From the NCBI RefSeq assembly GCF_958298935.1, contig NC_084941.1, positions 11,506,001 to 11,570,000 of the forward strand: DNA of 64,000 nucleotides, given 5' to 3'. Position numbers and translations under genes: made by a program. The notes below the pieces were generated by a model. The model searched no databases. It was not told the DNA's origin and worked only from the letters and a program-made list of their open reading frames with translations. The first letter of the stretch is position 1, and every line of letters starts with the position of its first letter. The DNA is from Phragmites australis (lineage: Eukaryota; Streptophyta; Magnoliopsida; Poales; Poaceae). Below are positions 1 through 12,977 of this stretch, one piece after another.

Positions 1-3000
1 AGATGATACCATGCAAACAAATGTCGTACCAATAATCTAGAAGCATCAAATTTCAGAGGCTTTTCATCATTGATGATGATGAAGCAAGTTATTTGAATAG
101 TATTCAATTGTCTATGTCTGCAACAAAGAAGTGACCATCAGTTTATGCACGCATTCCAAATTTTTGATCTATCGTATATGTTGCTCTTTTGTCTCTTTCT
201 GTATTGGTTAACTTGGCTCAATGACTGTTGCAAATGTAACCTAGCAATTGGATTCCAGTTAAACTGTTGGCACTAGTTTGAGTAGGGCGCTATTACAAAT
301 TGGAATCCTGTCTGGATTGAAATTAAGACGAGCAAGGGCAATTATGTGTTCTCCTTAAAATTAACTCAGATAAATCTTTGCCAAGATACCCTATTGCACT
401 CAGTTCTTTCCAAATTTGAAGCAGGTATTGAAAGCATTTTGTTCGATTCATTCTCTGGTTGCGGAATGCTTTTCTTTGTCCTTATCTGCTCTGAGATGCT
501 TGTGCTTGTCATGGTTTGGAATGCTATCCAGTAGTTGTTTTGGTGAAGACAATTCAAAACTAGTAGAATCTGCTAATGCTGCTTATGGATTGATTTGGTA
601 TATATTCCTCTTAAAAAGTTCACTATCACTCCATTTTGGATATGGTGAATATTTTTGTAGTATCACTTCGATGGAAAAATTTATGCGACAAAGATTGAAA
701 AATTGTTAATTAGGTTCTTTTCCATACTTGAAGATATCCTTGTAATTAAAATCTTAATGACCATGTTAAATGCTAGTACTGTTAATTTGCACTTTAATCC
801 TTGTAATTAAAACCTTAATGACCATGTTAAATGCTAGTACTGTTAATTTGCACTCTAATCTGGTTGTTGTTTGATCGGAAAAAGCCCTTGACTTCACGTA
901 ATTTTGCTGCTCTTTTCTTTTCCAGTGGATATATGCATTACATGTTTTTTCTCTCTTGTCATCATGATTGTATCTTTGTGGCCTCCGTTAGAAATATATT
1001 TAAGGTGAAATAAAATAGTAATTTAAGAAATGCTCTTTTATACCTTGCAGAAGCTGGTGTGCGTGACCTGGATACAAACAAACATACTTCATGACCTAAC
1101 CAAGTTAAACTTGTGATTCCTGAGGGTACCAAGTTCTTTTTGGATATAAGTAGCTCTTTGAATTGTTCATCATGTAATGCCTGGGAAGCTGAATTTGACT
1201 TATGAATTGTAAAATGCATTACTTGTGGATGTTAGTTTTGCAGAAATATTAATGAACACATATGATACATTTTTCCTTTGTGAATGTGATACTGAAATTT
1301 AGTGTGAGAACTAGGGAGATGAAACTGTTACATTATTAGCCCGTTGCAGATCATTTATAATTTACTAATATGAGCTGGTCATAATGTTTGGTTACTTTGT
1401 ATGGCAAGAATGGTCAAACAATTCAAACATTTGGTATCTTCGTAGTGCGACTGTGTAAAGCTTACACAGAAAGCTACATCAGTAATATGACTATCAACTG
1501 ACTAGAACAGGAATTCAGTTTGATAAGAATTGGGAACTTTGTAAGTTAAATTACATAGGATAGTGTGGCTCTATTCTTGATCCACCATTTTCCATGAGCG
1601 TAACATGATATATAGCTTGTAAGCTTGTAGTTGAGGATCTTTTTCATTGTTATATATATGTTGAATTAGGTGATTTGTTCTAATATCATTTTGATGTGTT
1701 GAGAGGATTATTCCGTAGACATCTTATTTACAGAATAATTTAATTAATTTTGAACTCTTAACTAATTTGGTTAGATGTCAACTTTTATAGTAGGGCAGGA
1801 CATCTAGCAAGTGTGGCACCATGTGCAATTAGGAAAGTAGCTTTTACTTTTTCATAAACGGAATAGGGCACTGGTTTTTGCACATGGTAACACGGAATTT
1901 TAAAATATTTTGAATCCTTGTTCTGACGGAAATCTGACTGGTTTGAGATGCGCATTTGTTTGTTTGACAAAAAGAACTTGTATACTTGAATCTCTGTTGT
2001 CTGATTCAGACTTGAGTATTGCATCTATATTTCCATGTTGCTCGAGAGCAAATGGTTCAGCTTGGTAGAATCGGGTGTCATTCCTTTTCAGTGGTTCAAC
2101 TTGATAGAACTCTTCACATATTCTAGAACAATATACTGAACTACTGCTAAGCTTTTCTACAAGTTTATCAAGGAATGGAATCACTTTATGATCGAGGAAT
2201 GAACTGTAGAAGTTGCATACATATGCATTGTTCTTGTGTGTGGCGTGAAGTTTCCTCCTTTGACTCTGAGCGCTGAAGCTATCCATAGCTTGAGCTGTTG
2301 CTTTTGCTGCTTGCAACATCTCGTGAAACACACTGCATTCAGAACTGGACCTCAATAATTTGCTATTAGTCAATGCTGTACTTTTCTGGTATGAAGTTCA
2401 ATCTTGCTGTTTGTGCACGTTTGGCTTGTTGGAAAGCTGAAGTGCGAAATTTCATTCCAGGTCAATTTTTTTCGAGAGAAGGTCAATTGTTTGTTGGGGC
2501 ATATGCATCCTCCTTTTTTGTTTTTCGGATGATTTGTCTTTGTTTAGCTGTGTCAGATCTTGCACTTGCCGTTTCCAGTATTAACATCTATTTTACATGC
2601 TGGAGTGAACTACTTGGGAATATGTCAATCTCACATCTCTGCAATTGTTGAGCCATTTTCTGAACTTTCTAAGTTATACAGTTCTCTGAACTCCTTTCCG
2701 TCTCGTTGGGACTCTTGCTGCACCTCGTAAGCATTGAAATGTCCCACATATACTGCATAATTTGTTTTGCCAGCATGCGCATATTTCCGTGGAGAATTGA
2801 TTAAAGCAAGAAATGCATTGTCTGGTGGAATATTAGGATTGATGTGTGTGTGAAAGGCATAAACATGCAATGGTTTGGCATGGTATATGGCTGGAAAAGT
2901 TGTTTTCCCCTTCTCTCTTGCAGGGACGTGGACAAGAGATGAACGTAATGGCTTCTGGTGAGCAAGTCGTTTCTGCAACTTGCAAGAAACTAACTTTATT

Positions 3001-4862
3001 CTCCTTTCCCGTTTCTCATCATCTTCGTCTTTCCTTTTTCTCCTTCCCTGCATGTTTCAGAATTTTTCGCACTCGTCGGCGCAGCCCCATTGGAAGCAGC
3101 GAAAAGGTAGGTCCCCACTGTGGTGGTGTGGCTTCGCTTTCATGGAAGTTTCTGAGTCAGCATTTGCGGTTATGAATGGTGCATGCCGAATTGAGTTGCT
3201 CGTACTTGACATGGTCCATCGAAACTTCGTTTTCCTTCCCATGCATCTAGCATTTGACAACGCTAGAAAACAGCAGCTTTCGAGTTCTTGAGATGTGCCC
3301 ATTAGAAGAGTTTTTTTTTTCTGGCTCTTTTTATTCTAATATTTTAATACCAACACGTTTCCAACTATATTTCCAAGAATTAACCATTTTGGTCATACCA
3401 TAAGCAGGAACATTTTAATAGGTGACATGCAAGTAATCATTTGTCACGATAACTGGTGCTGGACCAAATGGTCTGTTTATGGAAGTATAGTCTGATAGTA
3501 GTTAATATTAAAATATTAGAATAAGAAGTGATAAAATAAATAAACCTTTTTGAATCGTGCATTTCGATCCAAATGGCAGGTCTCTTGGAGTGATGCTTGT
3601 GGTTGGTTGTCCAGGTTTTGCACGGTTGATGTTTGACGCATTTTTCGGTGCTGAAAGAAGTTTCGGATTCAGTCTGCTGCAGCATCTGTTGGTGCACCAG
3701 AAAAGGCTGTCAGTGTGGGGACTTGGAAACCCGAAAAAACAAACAAAACAATAGCCTGTGCAGAATCATGGCATGGTACCGCGACAATCATTTTGCAGTT
3801 GTACTCTTCTGGAAACGCCAGCATGGAACAGATCGATCGACACCTTGGCGAATCAATCAATCGTCGTTTCAGTTTTGAGTTGCAACCGCTTCACCAGAAA
3901 GAAAAGAAAAGAAAAACTTTCGAAGTCGGAACAGGTTAAAACGTACTGCAGCAACTAGTTGTACCCTTCTGACTTGTGAATCTTTGTTTCGGAAAGACCG
4001 TAGCTACAGTTTTTTTAGACCAATAGGGACAGTAGTGTGTGCGTTCGGCGTACGGACGAACAGATTTTGTCTGAAGGAGATATAAAAAAAAAAACTCGTG
4101 GCGAGTTTCGCCATGTAGGCCGCTTTTTTGGCCCACTTAAGAGAATAGCTAAAGCCTGCTAAGCAGCCTAAGACAAGTGCACATGGAGTAGTGCATCTTC
4201 AATTTTTAAGGAACACCCGTATAACTCGTAGACACACGTATTTATACATCATTTATTGAAAATAGAAGAGGTGGAGTTTGAAGATTGACGAAATCATCAT
4301 ATATGTCTCGTTGTTGATGGACATGTCGGCTAACACTAAAAGAAAATTCTTCTAGTGAGACGCATAAGGAGTAAACCTGATATTTGATTTCTGATAGGTA
4401 GGAGGTATAACCAAATTTACTAACCATCCAAATCAAGGCTTGATTCTCGTGACTACTGAAGTCCACATGTCATATCTGCTTACAGCACGAAATCTTGCAT
4501 GGATGGGCACCTTCATTTGAACTCAAGAAATTATCGACAACTCTTTCTTTGGGAAATGAAAGTAGAAATTTGATACCCAAAGCAGTTATGATTTGTCGAT
4601 CCCACACGGAATCAAACTAAATGGAACAGAGTTTAGATGTATGATTTCTGTATCTGAACCTTCAGGCAGCCCAGCCGGGAATCAGACAATGGGGTTTGGG
4701 GGTGCTGGGTTCAGGGGCAGGGAGGAATGTTGAAACAAATAGAGAAGAAATATAACATAAAGTTATACATACACAACATGCCAGCATGTGTTTTGCAATA
4801 AAAGAAAAGTTAGATATATAGTAACTAGATCGAACATCTCATAAGTAGGCCATACAAAAGAA
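1..4862. other. AT-rich stretch without a recognised gene
   Basis: No open frame here resembles a protein family I know. A few pieces look like splice acceptors followed by short GC-richer blocks (for example near 2920-2990 and 3057-3105), so degraded or distant exons of a host gene cannot be excluded. The longest frame is a 157-codon minus-strand ORF at 1900-2373, which has no recognisable motif. The stretch is probably intergenic or intronic. Confidence 0.4.
738..859. repeat. 61-bp tandem duplication
   Basis: The unit beginning 'ccttgtaattaaaa' at 738 is repeated from 799, with only a few mismatches over 61 bp. This is a recent local duplication in AT-rich DNA with no coding role visible. 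Confidence 0.85.
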
Positions 4863-6545
4863 ACACTATCACAAAATTAGTGAAAGCAAACAGTATATCA
4901 CAGACAATTTTTAGGACCCGTCACTGACAAAATATCCTCATATGGTTGCTAAGTCAGATATGTCTATAACAAGACCACCTTCTGGATGTGTCTGAACTCA
5001 TAGACGGTTTTTATAAGTCAATCTATTTCCATCATATAGACACAGACGATGTCTAAAAAAACTCATATGTGATATTGTTATAGACAGTTTCTTGTGATAT
5101 TCATCTGTATCTCTATGATGATCCAGACAGATTTTATGAAAACCTATCTATACGTAAAGACCCGTGAACTTTTTCAAATTTGAGTGCTCGTCTCTCCAGT
5201 CTCTTTTGGCTTCCCACACACACGACCCGTTCGCCTCCCCTGGCTCTTTGGCTTCCTACACACAACCCGCTCGTCTCCCCTCAATATAAAGTGACACGAA
5301 GTGTTTTTCTTCCTCACTCGCCATCCTAATGTTCATATCTTCCACTTCACTGAGAAGCGTCATCCTCACTTGTCATCCTAGCGTCGGAGAAGCGAGATCT
5401 TAGGGCCGAATCCCTTTTACTGCACTGAAGTGAGTATCATATTATTCCCATCTTGATTTAGTTAGGGTTTGGTAGGTTTTTAATTGTTTCGATCTTTGTA
5501 ACTGATGGTAATATCTTGTTTTCATCGTAGATCTGCAATGACGTAGTTCACGCCAATTAGGCAGTGGTAGGATGGGGTTGTCACTATGGCTGATTCGATG
5601 GTACAAATACTTGGCGTCGACTTTGGCCGAGTGGACTTCGTGTTCTTCACTGCTGTGAATGCCCCCTCCATGGACCATATGTATGTTGTGAATCGTGTTT
5701 TCCATTCTGTTCTTCTAGACGGAAATTTCTCCATTGCTGTTCGTCATAATAGAGATATTTTCTTTAACTGCAAGACAGGTTTAAGTGCACATTTCTTATT
5801 GAACCATGGCTAGCGATTTGGCAACAACACCGTCTGATTCTAGCTCATGCGAGAGCTAGTCAAGGTGGAGCCTGCTCTGAATGACTGCGAGCTACTCATT
5901 GAAGATGACACTTGGGTTGACGTTGTGTCTATCATTTCGTCTTTTTGACCCAAGTTTGTCGATCACTTTTCGTCCTTTTGGAAGGCGTTTTTGCCATGAT
6001 GTCTTTCATCTCATCCTTTGGGAAGACAACATCGCCAATGATGTATAGCTAGGGATTGTGTTTAGCTAGCTAGATTTATGCGTTGTGAACAATGTGTGAT
6101 GTGCATCTGTGTGATATTCTTAACCCTTGTGATATGTAAATACCTATGTTTTGTGTTCTAAATAATGTATGATTGATATTATGAACAATATGAGATTGAT
6201 GTTCTGAATAATGTTGTTTAATTTGTAAATCATAAAAGTGTGTATGCCATACCATAAGAGCAGCTAGAAAGCAAATTTGCTTATAGGGAGGAAATTGTCA
6301 CACATAATTTTTTTAAAAAAACTCTATTTGTGACAATTAACATAAGCGACTTTCAACAAAAACCGTCTGTGACTCTAACTACTTACAAACAGATTTTAGA
6401 AAAACCCGTCTGTGACCCTTATTACCAACCAGATGGTTTTACATAAAATCTATCTATGTGTAACTGACTATGACTCTATTACAGATGGTTCTGAAACTGT
6501 TTCTAAAAAGGTCGATATCACAGTATTATTTATGAAAGAGTTTAC
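4863..6545. mobile_element. Non-autonomous CACTA-like element, boundaries approximate
   Basis: The left end reads CACTATCACAAAATTAG, a CACTA-type start. Many copies of a 'cacagacggtttt' motif follow from 4900 to 5160, and the inverted form 'aaaaccgtctgtgac' recurs at 6290-6500, as expected for subterminal repeats in opposite orientation at the two ends. The middle holds a pyrimidine-rich leader, a TATA-like 'caatataaag' near 5283 and a 75-codon plus-strand ORF at 5586-5813 of unknown function. The right end is eroded: the AT-rich tail near 6520-6545 weakly mirrors the left subterminal region, but no TAGTG terminus or target duplication was found. Confidence 0.5.
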
Positions 6546-7336
6546 AATCTATCTCTAATAATCAGTTTGAGGTCGTGAAAGTAACATCTCTATTATCTTG
6601 AATTTAGCTCTACGACTACTGAGTAGATCATGTACAATTCCTTTTCAATGTAAACTGGGGTTTGGGGGAGAGGAGGCATAAGGTCATGGATTCACGGGCC
6701 AGAGGCTAGGGCTTCGTTCTTGGCGTGCAGTGGTACGTGTCGAAGAAAGGAAGATGAGACATCGAGCGAGATAAGCATATGGAAACACACGTGAAATGAA
6801 GGATCGGCTGTTGGAGGATAGGTTAATTGGGCCTGAAACTCATCCTGATTAGTAGAGAAATTAAGGGGTCATCGGGGGAAACAAAGTCATTGGCAAACAT
6901 CTTAGAAGAAGATATGGCAAAATTTGACTGACATCTCGATCTTCAATGAACTTGCCAAATCAACTATATGTGCACGTCTTCTATCTGGACTCTTGAGACT
7001 ACCATATAACCTAGCTAAGTTTAGTTACTTCTTGCTACTGAGCCTGCGACTTAGGCCGTGGTTCGAGTACGTGGCCTGAGTCTCAGCTTTGCCCCTATAT
7101 ATTCAAATAATGCAAACTTGTAAGCAAATCTTTTTTAAGAGGCCCATATTTGGTCGATCGATTAATTGTGAAATTCCTATGTCAGCCAACTGACCTGAGT
7201 CTTTAGGGTTTGAGATTAACTTGTGCATGCTTTCCTTGCCATCCAATATCTTCCATCATCTTTGACTTTAGAGTTTAGACTCGCATTACTTTTCTTTTCG
7301 TCTCGAGCTCATTGGATTCTTTAGCTTTCTCTGCCT
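6546..7336. other. Intergenic stretch, nothing recognised
   Basis: No ORF of note, repeat or transposon end is visible between the CACTA-like element and the large CACTA element. The last three bases (7334-7336, CCT) are the left target-site duplication of the CACTA element. Confidence 0.5.
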
Positions 7337-7355
7337 CACTACCACAGAACAGACA
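7337..7355 (+). repeat. Left terminal inverted repeat of the large CACTA element
   Basis: Begins CACTACCACAGAACAGAC and matches, in inverted form and with a few mismatches, the right end at 26132-26150. Confidence 0.88.
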
Positions 7356-7369
7356 ATAGGTAACAGATC

Positions 7370-7620
7370 ATTACTGTCGGTTGTGCAGGAATCGGTATTG
7401 AAAATGTATCAATGCCGGCTCTTAATATCCCGCTTACGAACAATGTTGAGCCTCTAAGAACCGACACTGAAACCGGCTATCAGTGTCGGTTCGTGGTTGG
7501 AACCGGCATTGAAGTATCAGTGTCGGTTCCAGCCATGAACCGACACTGAAAGTTGGTTTTAGTTCCGGTATCAGGATAGAACCAACACTAATGGTTTCAG
7601 TAGTATAAAGCCCACTTTCT
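7370..7620. repeat. Left subterminal repeats of the CACTA element
   Basis: At least eight copies, in both orientations, of a motif close to 'accgacactgaaa' or 'tcagtgtcggttc'. In CACTA elements such arrays are the binding region for the element's DNA-binding protein. The matching right array is at about 26030-26125. Confidence 0.8.
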
Positions 7621-7831
7621 ACCCCAAGCCTGATCAGAACAAAGCCAACCTCCAAGCCCGAGCAGAACAGAGCCGACTGCCATTTTTGCTATCCTTGCAG
7701 TTGGAGCATTCAAAATTTGGAGGAGTCAAGGTTCTCTAAGGTTAGTAAGATAATCTATATTTTATCTTTAGTTAGATTTACTTGGTAGATTGCTTAGGGT
7801 TGATGGTTAGTGCGTTCCGTAGTGATAAAAT

Positions 7832-8172
7832 TTGAGATCCAATTGAGATCTAATTTAGGAAAAGTTTGCTGTTTTGTCATTGTTAGATGTATAGAGACGA
7901 TCTCCATTTTATTCGTAATTGGATTTTGTTGCTAGATTTCTCTAGGTTTGAATGTAGGTGATTGTTCCTTGGTGTTGAATTTTTGAAGGAGCAAGAGCTC
8001 CAATTGATATCTAATTTAGGAAAAGTTTTCAATTTTGTCATTGTTAGATGTATAGAGATGATCTACATTTCATTCGTAATTGGATTTAGTTGCTAGATTA
8101 CTCTAGGTTTGAATGTAGGTGGTTGTTCATTGGTGTTAAATTTTGGAAGGAGCAAGAGCTACAATTGAGATC
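7832..8172. repeat. About 166-bp tandem repeats inside the CACTA left arm
   Basis: A unit containing 'gatctaatttaggaaaag' followed by 'tgtcattgttagatgtatagag' occurs at about 7842 and 8008. A third copy begins near 8158 and is cut by the solo LTR, resuming at 12637 after the duplicated AGATC. The solo LTR therefore landed inside this repeat. Confidence 0.8.
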
Positions 8173-11100
8173 TGTCACACCCCAAAATTCCGATGTTGAG
8201 TTGTGAGCATTTTAAAACAATAAAATAACATTTTTCCTGAAATTTGAAAGCTTTTCCAAAAAAATTGGAGTTTAAAAAGAATTTGTTTTGTGTGATGAAA
8301 AATGTATTTATAAAATATTAGAATAGGTTAAGGAATTTCAAGGTTGGATAAATCCTTATTCCATTTTCCCCATATCATCTAAAAATCCTCTGTGGATAAT
8401 ATCATCTCATGTCATTTTGATCCAACCCAACATGTATTGCCTTTTCTCAATGTTTTTCTCTCTAGTCCGCGACCCCAAATCAGCAGCATGCCATCAACCT
8501 TGCATCATGTTGGATTACTAGCAGGACGGCCCACTTGTGTGCTAATGCCAGCAAAACCAGCTTGCTTGCATGTGCATGTATCTGATCATTTCCATCTACA
8601 TCCAAAGGACGTCGTCCCTTTGCATGGTAGTCATGGCCGGTCAACTAAGCTCAAGTAAGTGCTCAATCAAAACGCATTGACATCCATCAAGTAAACAAAA
8701 CCAGCGGCCACTCCATCCTCTTTCAATTTTCAGCAATTCAGAGTGGAAAATGCTGCTTTAATGGCAATAATGGCAATTGAAGCCGGCCACCGTTACTGCT
8801 CGTCGCCAGCCTCATTTTCTTACGCAGTTTCGGAGTTCAATACAACCTCAAATGCAAATCTTGATAACATCAAAATGGTAGGTCTCATCGAGAGCTTCGA
8901 TTTTTACCTATTGAACTCCCTATTTGGATAATAGATCTAGGAGTTATTGCCCTCGAGATCAGTGTTGCGCAGATAAGGCTGAATTCAAATAGTTTATCTT
9001 TTGACACATTTTTGGAAATCAACATGGCATTTCCAGAAGTTCCAATGAATACCAAAGTTGTAGATCTTTTTGAGTACTACAAGATAGAGTCCAAAAATAT
9101 CCAATTTGGTATTCGGACGATGGAGATATCATCCTCAAACTTGAGCCTTCTGTTTCATCTTCCACCCAGTCCGTTTCGTCTTTCACCTTCGGCCGTTTCC
9201 CCTTCTCATTTCATGGCCAGCCTCACTTAGGCTATCAATAGGAGCTCCACACCCTCCCTTGCCCCTTCCCATTTCTCCCAAATCATAGACATAGCTACTG
9301 CCTGCCCGTGTGCCACCATTCGCCGCCGTGCCGATGAGTCATCGTCCATGGAGGAGCTGCCCCATTGCCCCGCCACCATCGATGATGTCTCTATGCTATA
9401 GCATTTCATCAACACCGCCGAGGATCCTCTCCATACCCCTGCTCGCTAGACTGTGCTGTCGTGCCATCGGTGCCATCGTTGTCTCCATGAATTCTTCATC
9501 ACTGATCATTGCAGCAAGGTGAGGACCCAGACTAGCCCCTTTTTCCTCCTATTGTGCCCTATACAAATGCTATTTCTGAGCCATAATTGAACCCCCAGCC
9601 CAACCAAAGCCCTCGTTGCGTCGTGACGGCCGTCGTCGTCGCGGACAGCCATGCGGCCCCCTATTGGCATTGGCGTTCCTCGGCCGATTAGAGGTTGGAT
9701 CGCCATGCCCTTTGACCAGAACGTACCCCTGGATGTCCCACACACCCTCACAAAACTGATTGGCCATTAGAGCTCTGAAACCATCGGGATCACGATCGCC
9801 GTGCCACTGCCCCAGTCTGGAGATCTGGGCGTATAGCACAAGTTCAAATCGCGTTCCCTGGCGAACTAGCACTCTAATCCATGAGTCCTTTGGCTGAGAC
9901 GTGCCTCTACTAGTCGTGTACATCCTGCCAAATTGGTTTGTCCATAGCTGCAACAAAGCCCCCATTCTCGACGTTGCAATCCCTGCTGCCCAGTGCCTGC
10001 ACACGTCTTGCGCACCTAGAACATCAACCGCACCAGTCACTGATCCCTTTCACTGAGATGTGCCCCTGGTCATCCTCAACAACCCCTAGAACCAGTTTAG
10101 CCAGAAGAGCATCGACGCCGATGATGTTGTGGTTGCTATGCCGTTGCCCCCATGTCTAGGTGTGTTCGACGCGTGCACCCTGAATTCATTCGTGTTCCGG
10201 TCAATCCAATAGTGGTTTTTATGCACTGACTGTGTCACGGTGTGTTACATCACATCTTCTATGTAGACACATGAGGGTCCCCTCGGATCTGCAACGACAC
10301 CACCAGGAACGCGATCCCAACCTCCAACATCGTTGCACAATCTCACCAATGTCCCCGATCGATCTCCCTCTATGGGGATGATCTGTTTGAACCACCATCG
10401 TGGCATCGTGTTCCAATGAAAAAACTTTTCTTCAGATGGTTCCCTAAAACACAACCAATGTCTGGTAATGCGCACATATTCTTCGATGTGTCTATACACG
10501 GCCACCACTGAACCTGGGAGCGTTTGTCGTTGTTTTACTGCTACCTCGAAACTCCTCTGCCAAGACCAACCATAAAACTGAGCTTACCTTCTCACGTTCT
10601 ACACTATGCTCTCCTCAATTTGTTAAAACTCACTGCTGCCAGACGTCGACATCAGTGATCGCCACCACCGTCGCCCGTGTCCTCCATTGCCGACGATGCC
10701 GAGAGCCCACCACCGGCCATCGCCTTGTTCCACTCTCTTCCAATTGTCAGTTAGGGTTTAATAAGATCTCACATACCATCTTGATCAGACATCCTTTTTG
10801 TGTCCTACCCGGCAAGATCCTAAAATTCTGACACGCCATCACCATATCATCGTTGGATGCATCGAGTCCTTCATTCTTTTCCCTGCTAATATCATGTCAT
10901 CACCATAGTTAGGGTTTTCCTTCAACAAATAATTGGTCAAAAATATTTTTTAGGAATATTCTAGGTCTTTTTTCTTCAACCCTAATTTAATTTTCTGAGA
11001 ACATGTTTTCCTCCATCTGAACTTTGATTTGAGCGGTTCTTGTGCCCAAATTTTTCTAAAATCATATCCTATCCAACCATAGTGTTTTTATGATATGTTG

Positions 11101-12631
11101 TTTCTGTTTGATGTATTGTTTCTTAGTTGTTTTGTGCATTTTCTTTTGTCGGTAGATCTTGTGAGCAGAATATGACGTTTCTAGAGATTCGATGAGCTAC
11201 AAGGTCGAGACTTCGAGATATGCCAGAACTGAGTTTACGAAGATAATTGAGCAGCAGCTAGGCAAGTGTCCTTGAACATCTTGCACCTATTTTAGGATTT
11301 ATATGCGAGTTGTTTATCCTTCATGCATGCTTGTCTAAATTGGAATCCCATGATTAGGGTTTACTAGCAATTGTTTGAATATCCTTGTCGCCGCTGATTG
11401 AGTCATGGAAAATAAAGGGTAGATATGCTAGTCGCTCTCTTGGTTGGGGTAGATGTTAAACTTGACTAATGTTTATGCAACATGAATCAGGTATGGTAAT
11501 TTTTCATAGAAACATGGAATAGGGATCCTAATAAGATGGTTGGTATGTGGATGGTGCATGAAGGCACATGTGTTGTGCTGCATGGTGGGAATGTGTCGGT
11601 TCCTGTGTGGGGTCCTAAGGACCGATTCTTGAAGCATGTAACCCGGCTAAACATCACAACCACGAGGCCTATATGGGTACGGCCTGGTCAATTAATTAGC
11701 CACCCCTCCGGTTCTGTGAGCACCATTGGATGGTTGAGTTGCACAAGAGAGGGCTTCTGCAGTGATGGAATCACTGTTAGCAGTGAAACCTCAGTGGGTT
11801 TTTGCAGGTCAGCGGGAGCTTTGTAAAGGCCTTGTAGTGATCTCCTAGCGCACACCTCGGAAGTCTGTAAGTGCTTGGCCAGCACGACAACATGGAGATT
11901 GTCACCTGGTAATGCGGGTGATGAAATCACGATTCGTGGGTAAAGTGTGCAAACTCTACAGAGTATAAAACTAATCAATCAACCGTACTTATGGTCATGA
12001 GCGGCTTAGACTTCTTCTTGATTAGTTGGGATCAGGGTTCTGGTATAGATGATCGGGTAGCCAAGTAACGGGATTACTTGGCGAGTTATGGTAGTCGGAT
12101 ATAGAATATCTAGTGAGTTTGGTAGTCGGATGGAATCCAATGAGTTATTCTTCTTGTTTAAGTTGTGTCTTCACACTTAGTAAATAGGATGCCTGATTCT
12201 TGGAGTTATAGGTTAAGGTTGCTTAGTGCAGTAAAAAAAATGTCTAACCTTTTCTTGACTTAAGCCCCATGTCATGCTTTTCCACACTTTCGGAGTACAT
12301 TATGTACTCACACATGCTATTTTCAATAATAAATGATGCTCAGTTGGAGAATACTACAAGGAGATCAGGGAACTGAAGGCTATAATGAAGACGGAACTAC
12401 TAGGTCATGGTGCCCCCAGTCGATTACCTATGGTGTGCCCTGAAGCTTTCGTTACAGTTCCCTCTTGTTCTTCTGCTATTGTTTACAAACTCTGGTATCT
12501 ATTTTAATAAAGTTGTTTTGTTCGATATAGAACTGTATATTACTTAATACGTCACTGCATGTATGATAAAACTGATCCTGACATACATGTGGAATGCACC
12601 TGGTTATTCCTTTGAAAAATCGGGCATGACA
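8173..12631. mobile_element. Solo LTR of a large-LTR retrotransposon, 4459 bp
   Basis: The piece starts TGTCACACCCC and ends GGGCATGACA, and is bracketed by the exact 5-bp duplication AGATC at 8168-8172 and 12632-12636. No internal LTR copy, gag or pol similarity is visible, so I read it as one LTR left after LTR-LTR recombination. Part of its sequence (near 11249) resembles part of the second solo LTR in this window (near 53116), suggesting related families. The region 9130-10740 is GC-richer, with short unrelated frames on both strands that I do not believe code for protein. Confidence 0.78.
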
Positions 12632-12977
12632 AGATCTAATTTAGAGAAAGATCACAATTTTATCATTGTAGATGATTTAAGGAGTAGATTAAAGTCACAT
12701 ATAAATAGATGTGGGTATGTGCGTTAAAATTTAGCTCCAATTTTCTTGTATATGGATTACATATATTTTAAAGTCTAAATTTAAATACTAATCCAATGGA
12801 TTTCCTCCATTCATTAATTAACCTAGTGAATTTAACATAATTGATATAATACTGTGTTATAGGGATGTGCTATCAAATGGGACCAGCGAAGATGCGAGGT
12901 AATTCAATGAATTTGTTGTAGAGTTTGAAATGTTTAATGTTTATAAGTTGTATGGGTTTAATTATAATGATTTGCAG

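Noticed and set aside
1900..2373. 157-codon minus-strand ORF, MTNSKLLRSSS start
   Set aside because: No motif, no neighbours of related function and composition like the AT-rich surroundings. In 64 kb an ORF of this length can occur by chance.
2920..3110. Possible host exons with splice-like borders (ttgcag at about 2924, gtttcag before 3059, gtaggt at about 3105)
   Set aside because: The encoded pieces are short, show no family and do not join into one convincing frame.
9506..10508. Overlapping frames of 81-156 codons in the GC-richer part of the first solo LTR
   Set aside because: They lie within the LTR bounded by AGATC, occur on both strands and carry no domain signature.
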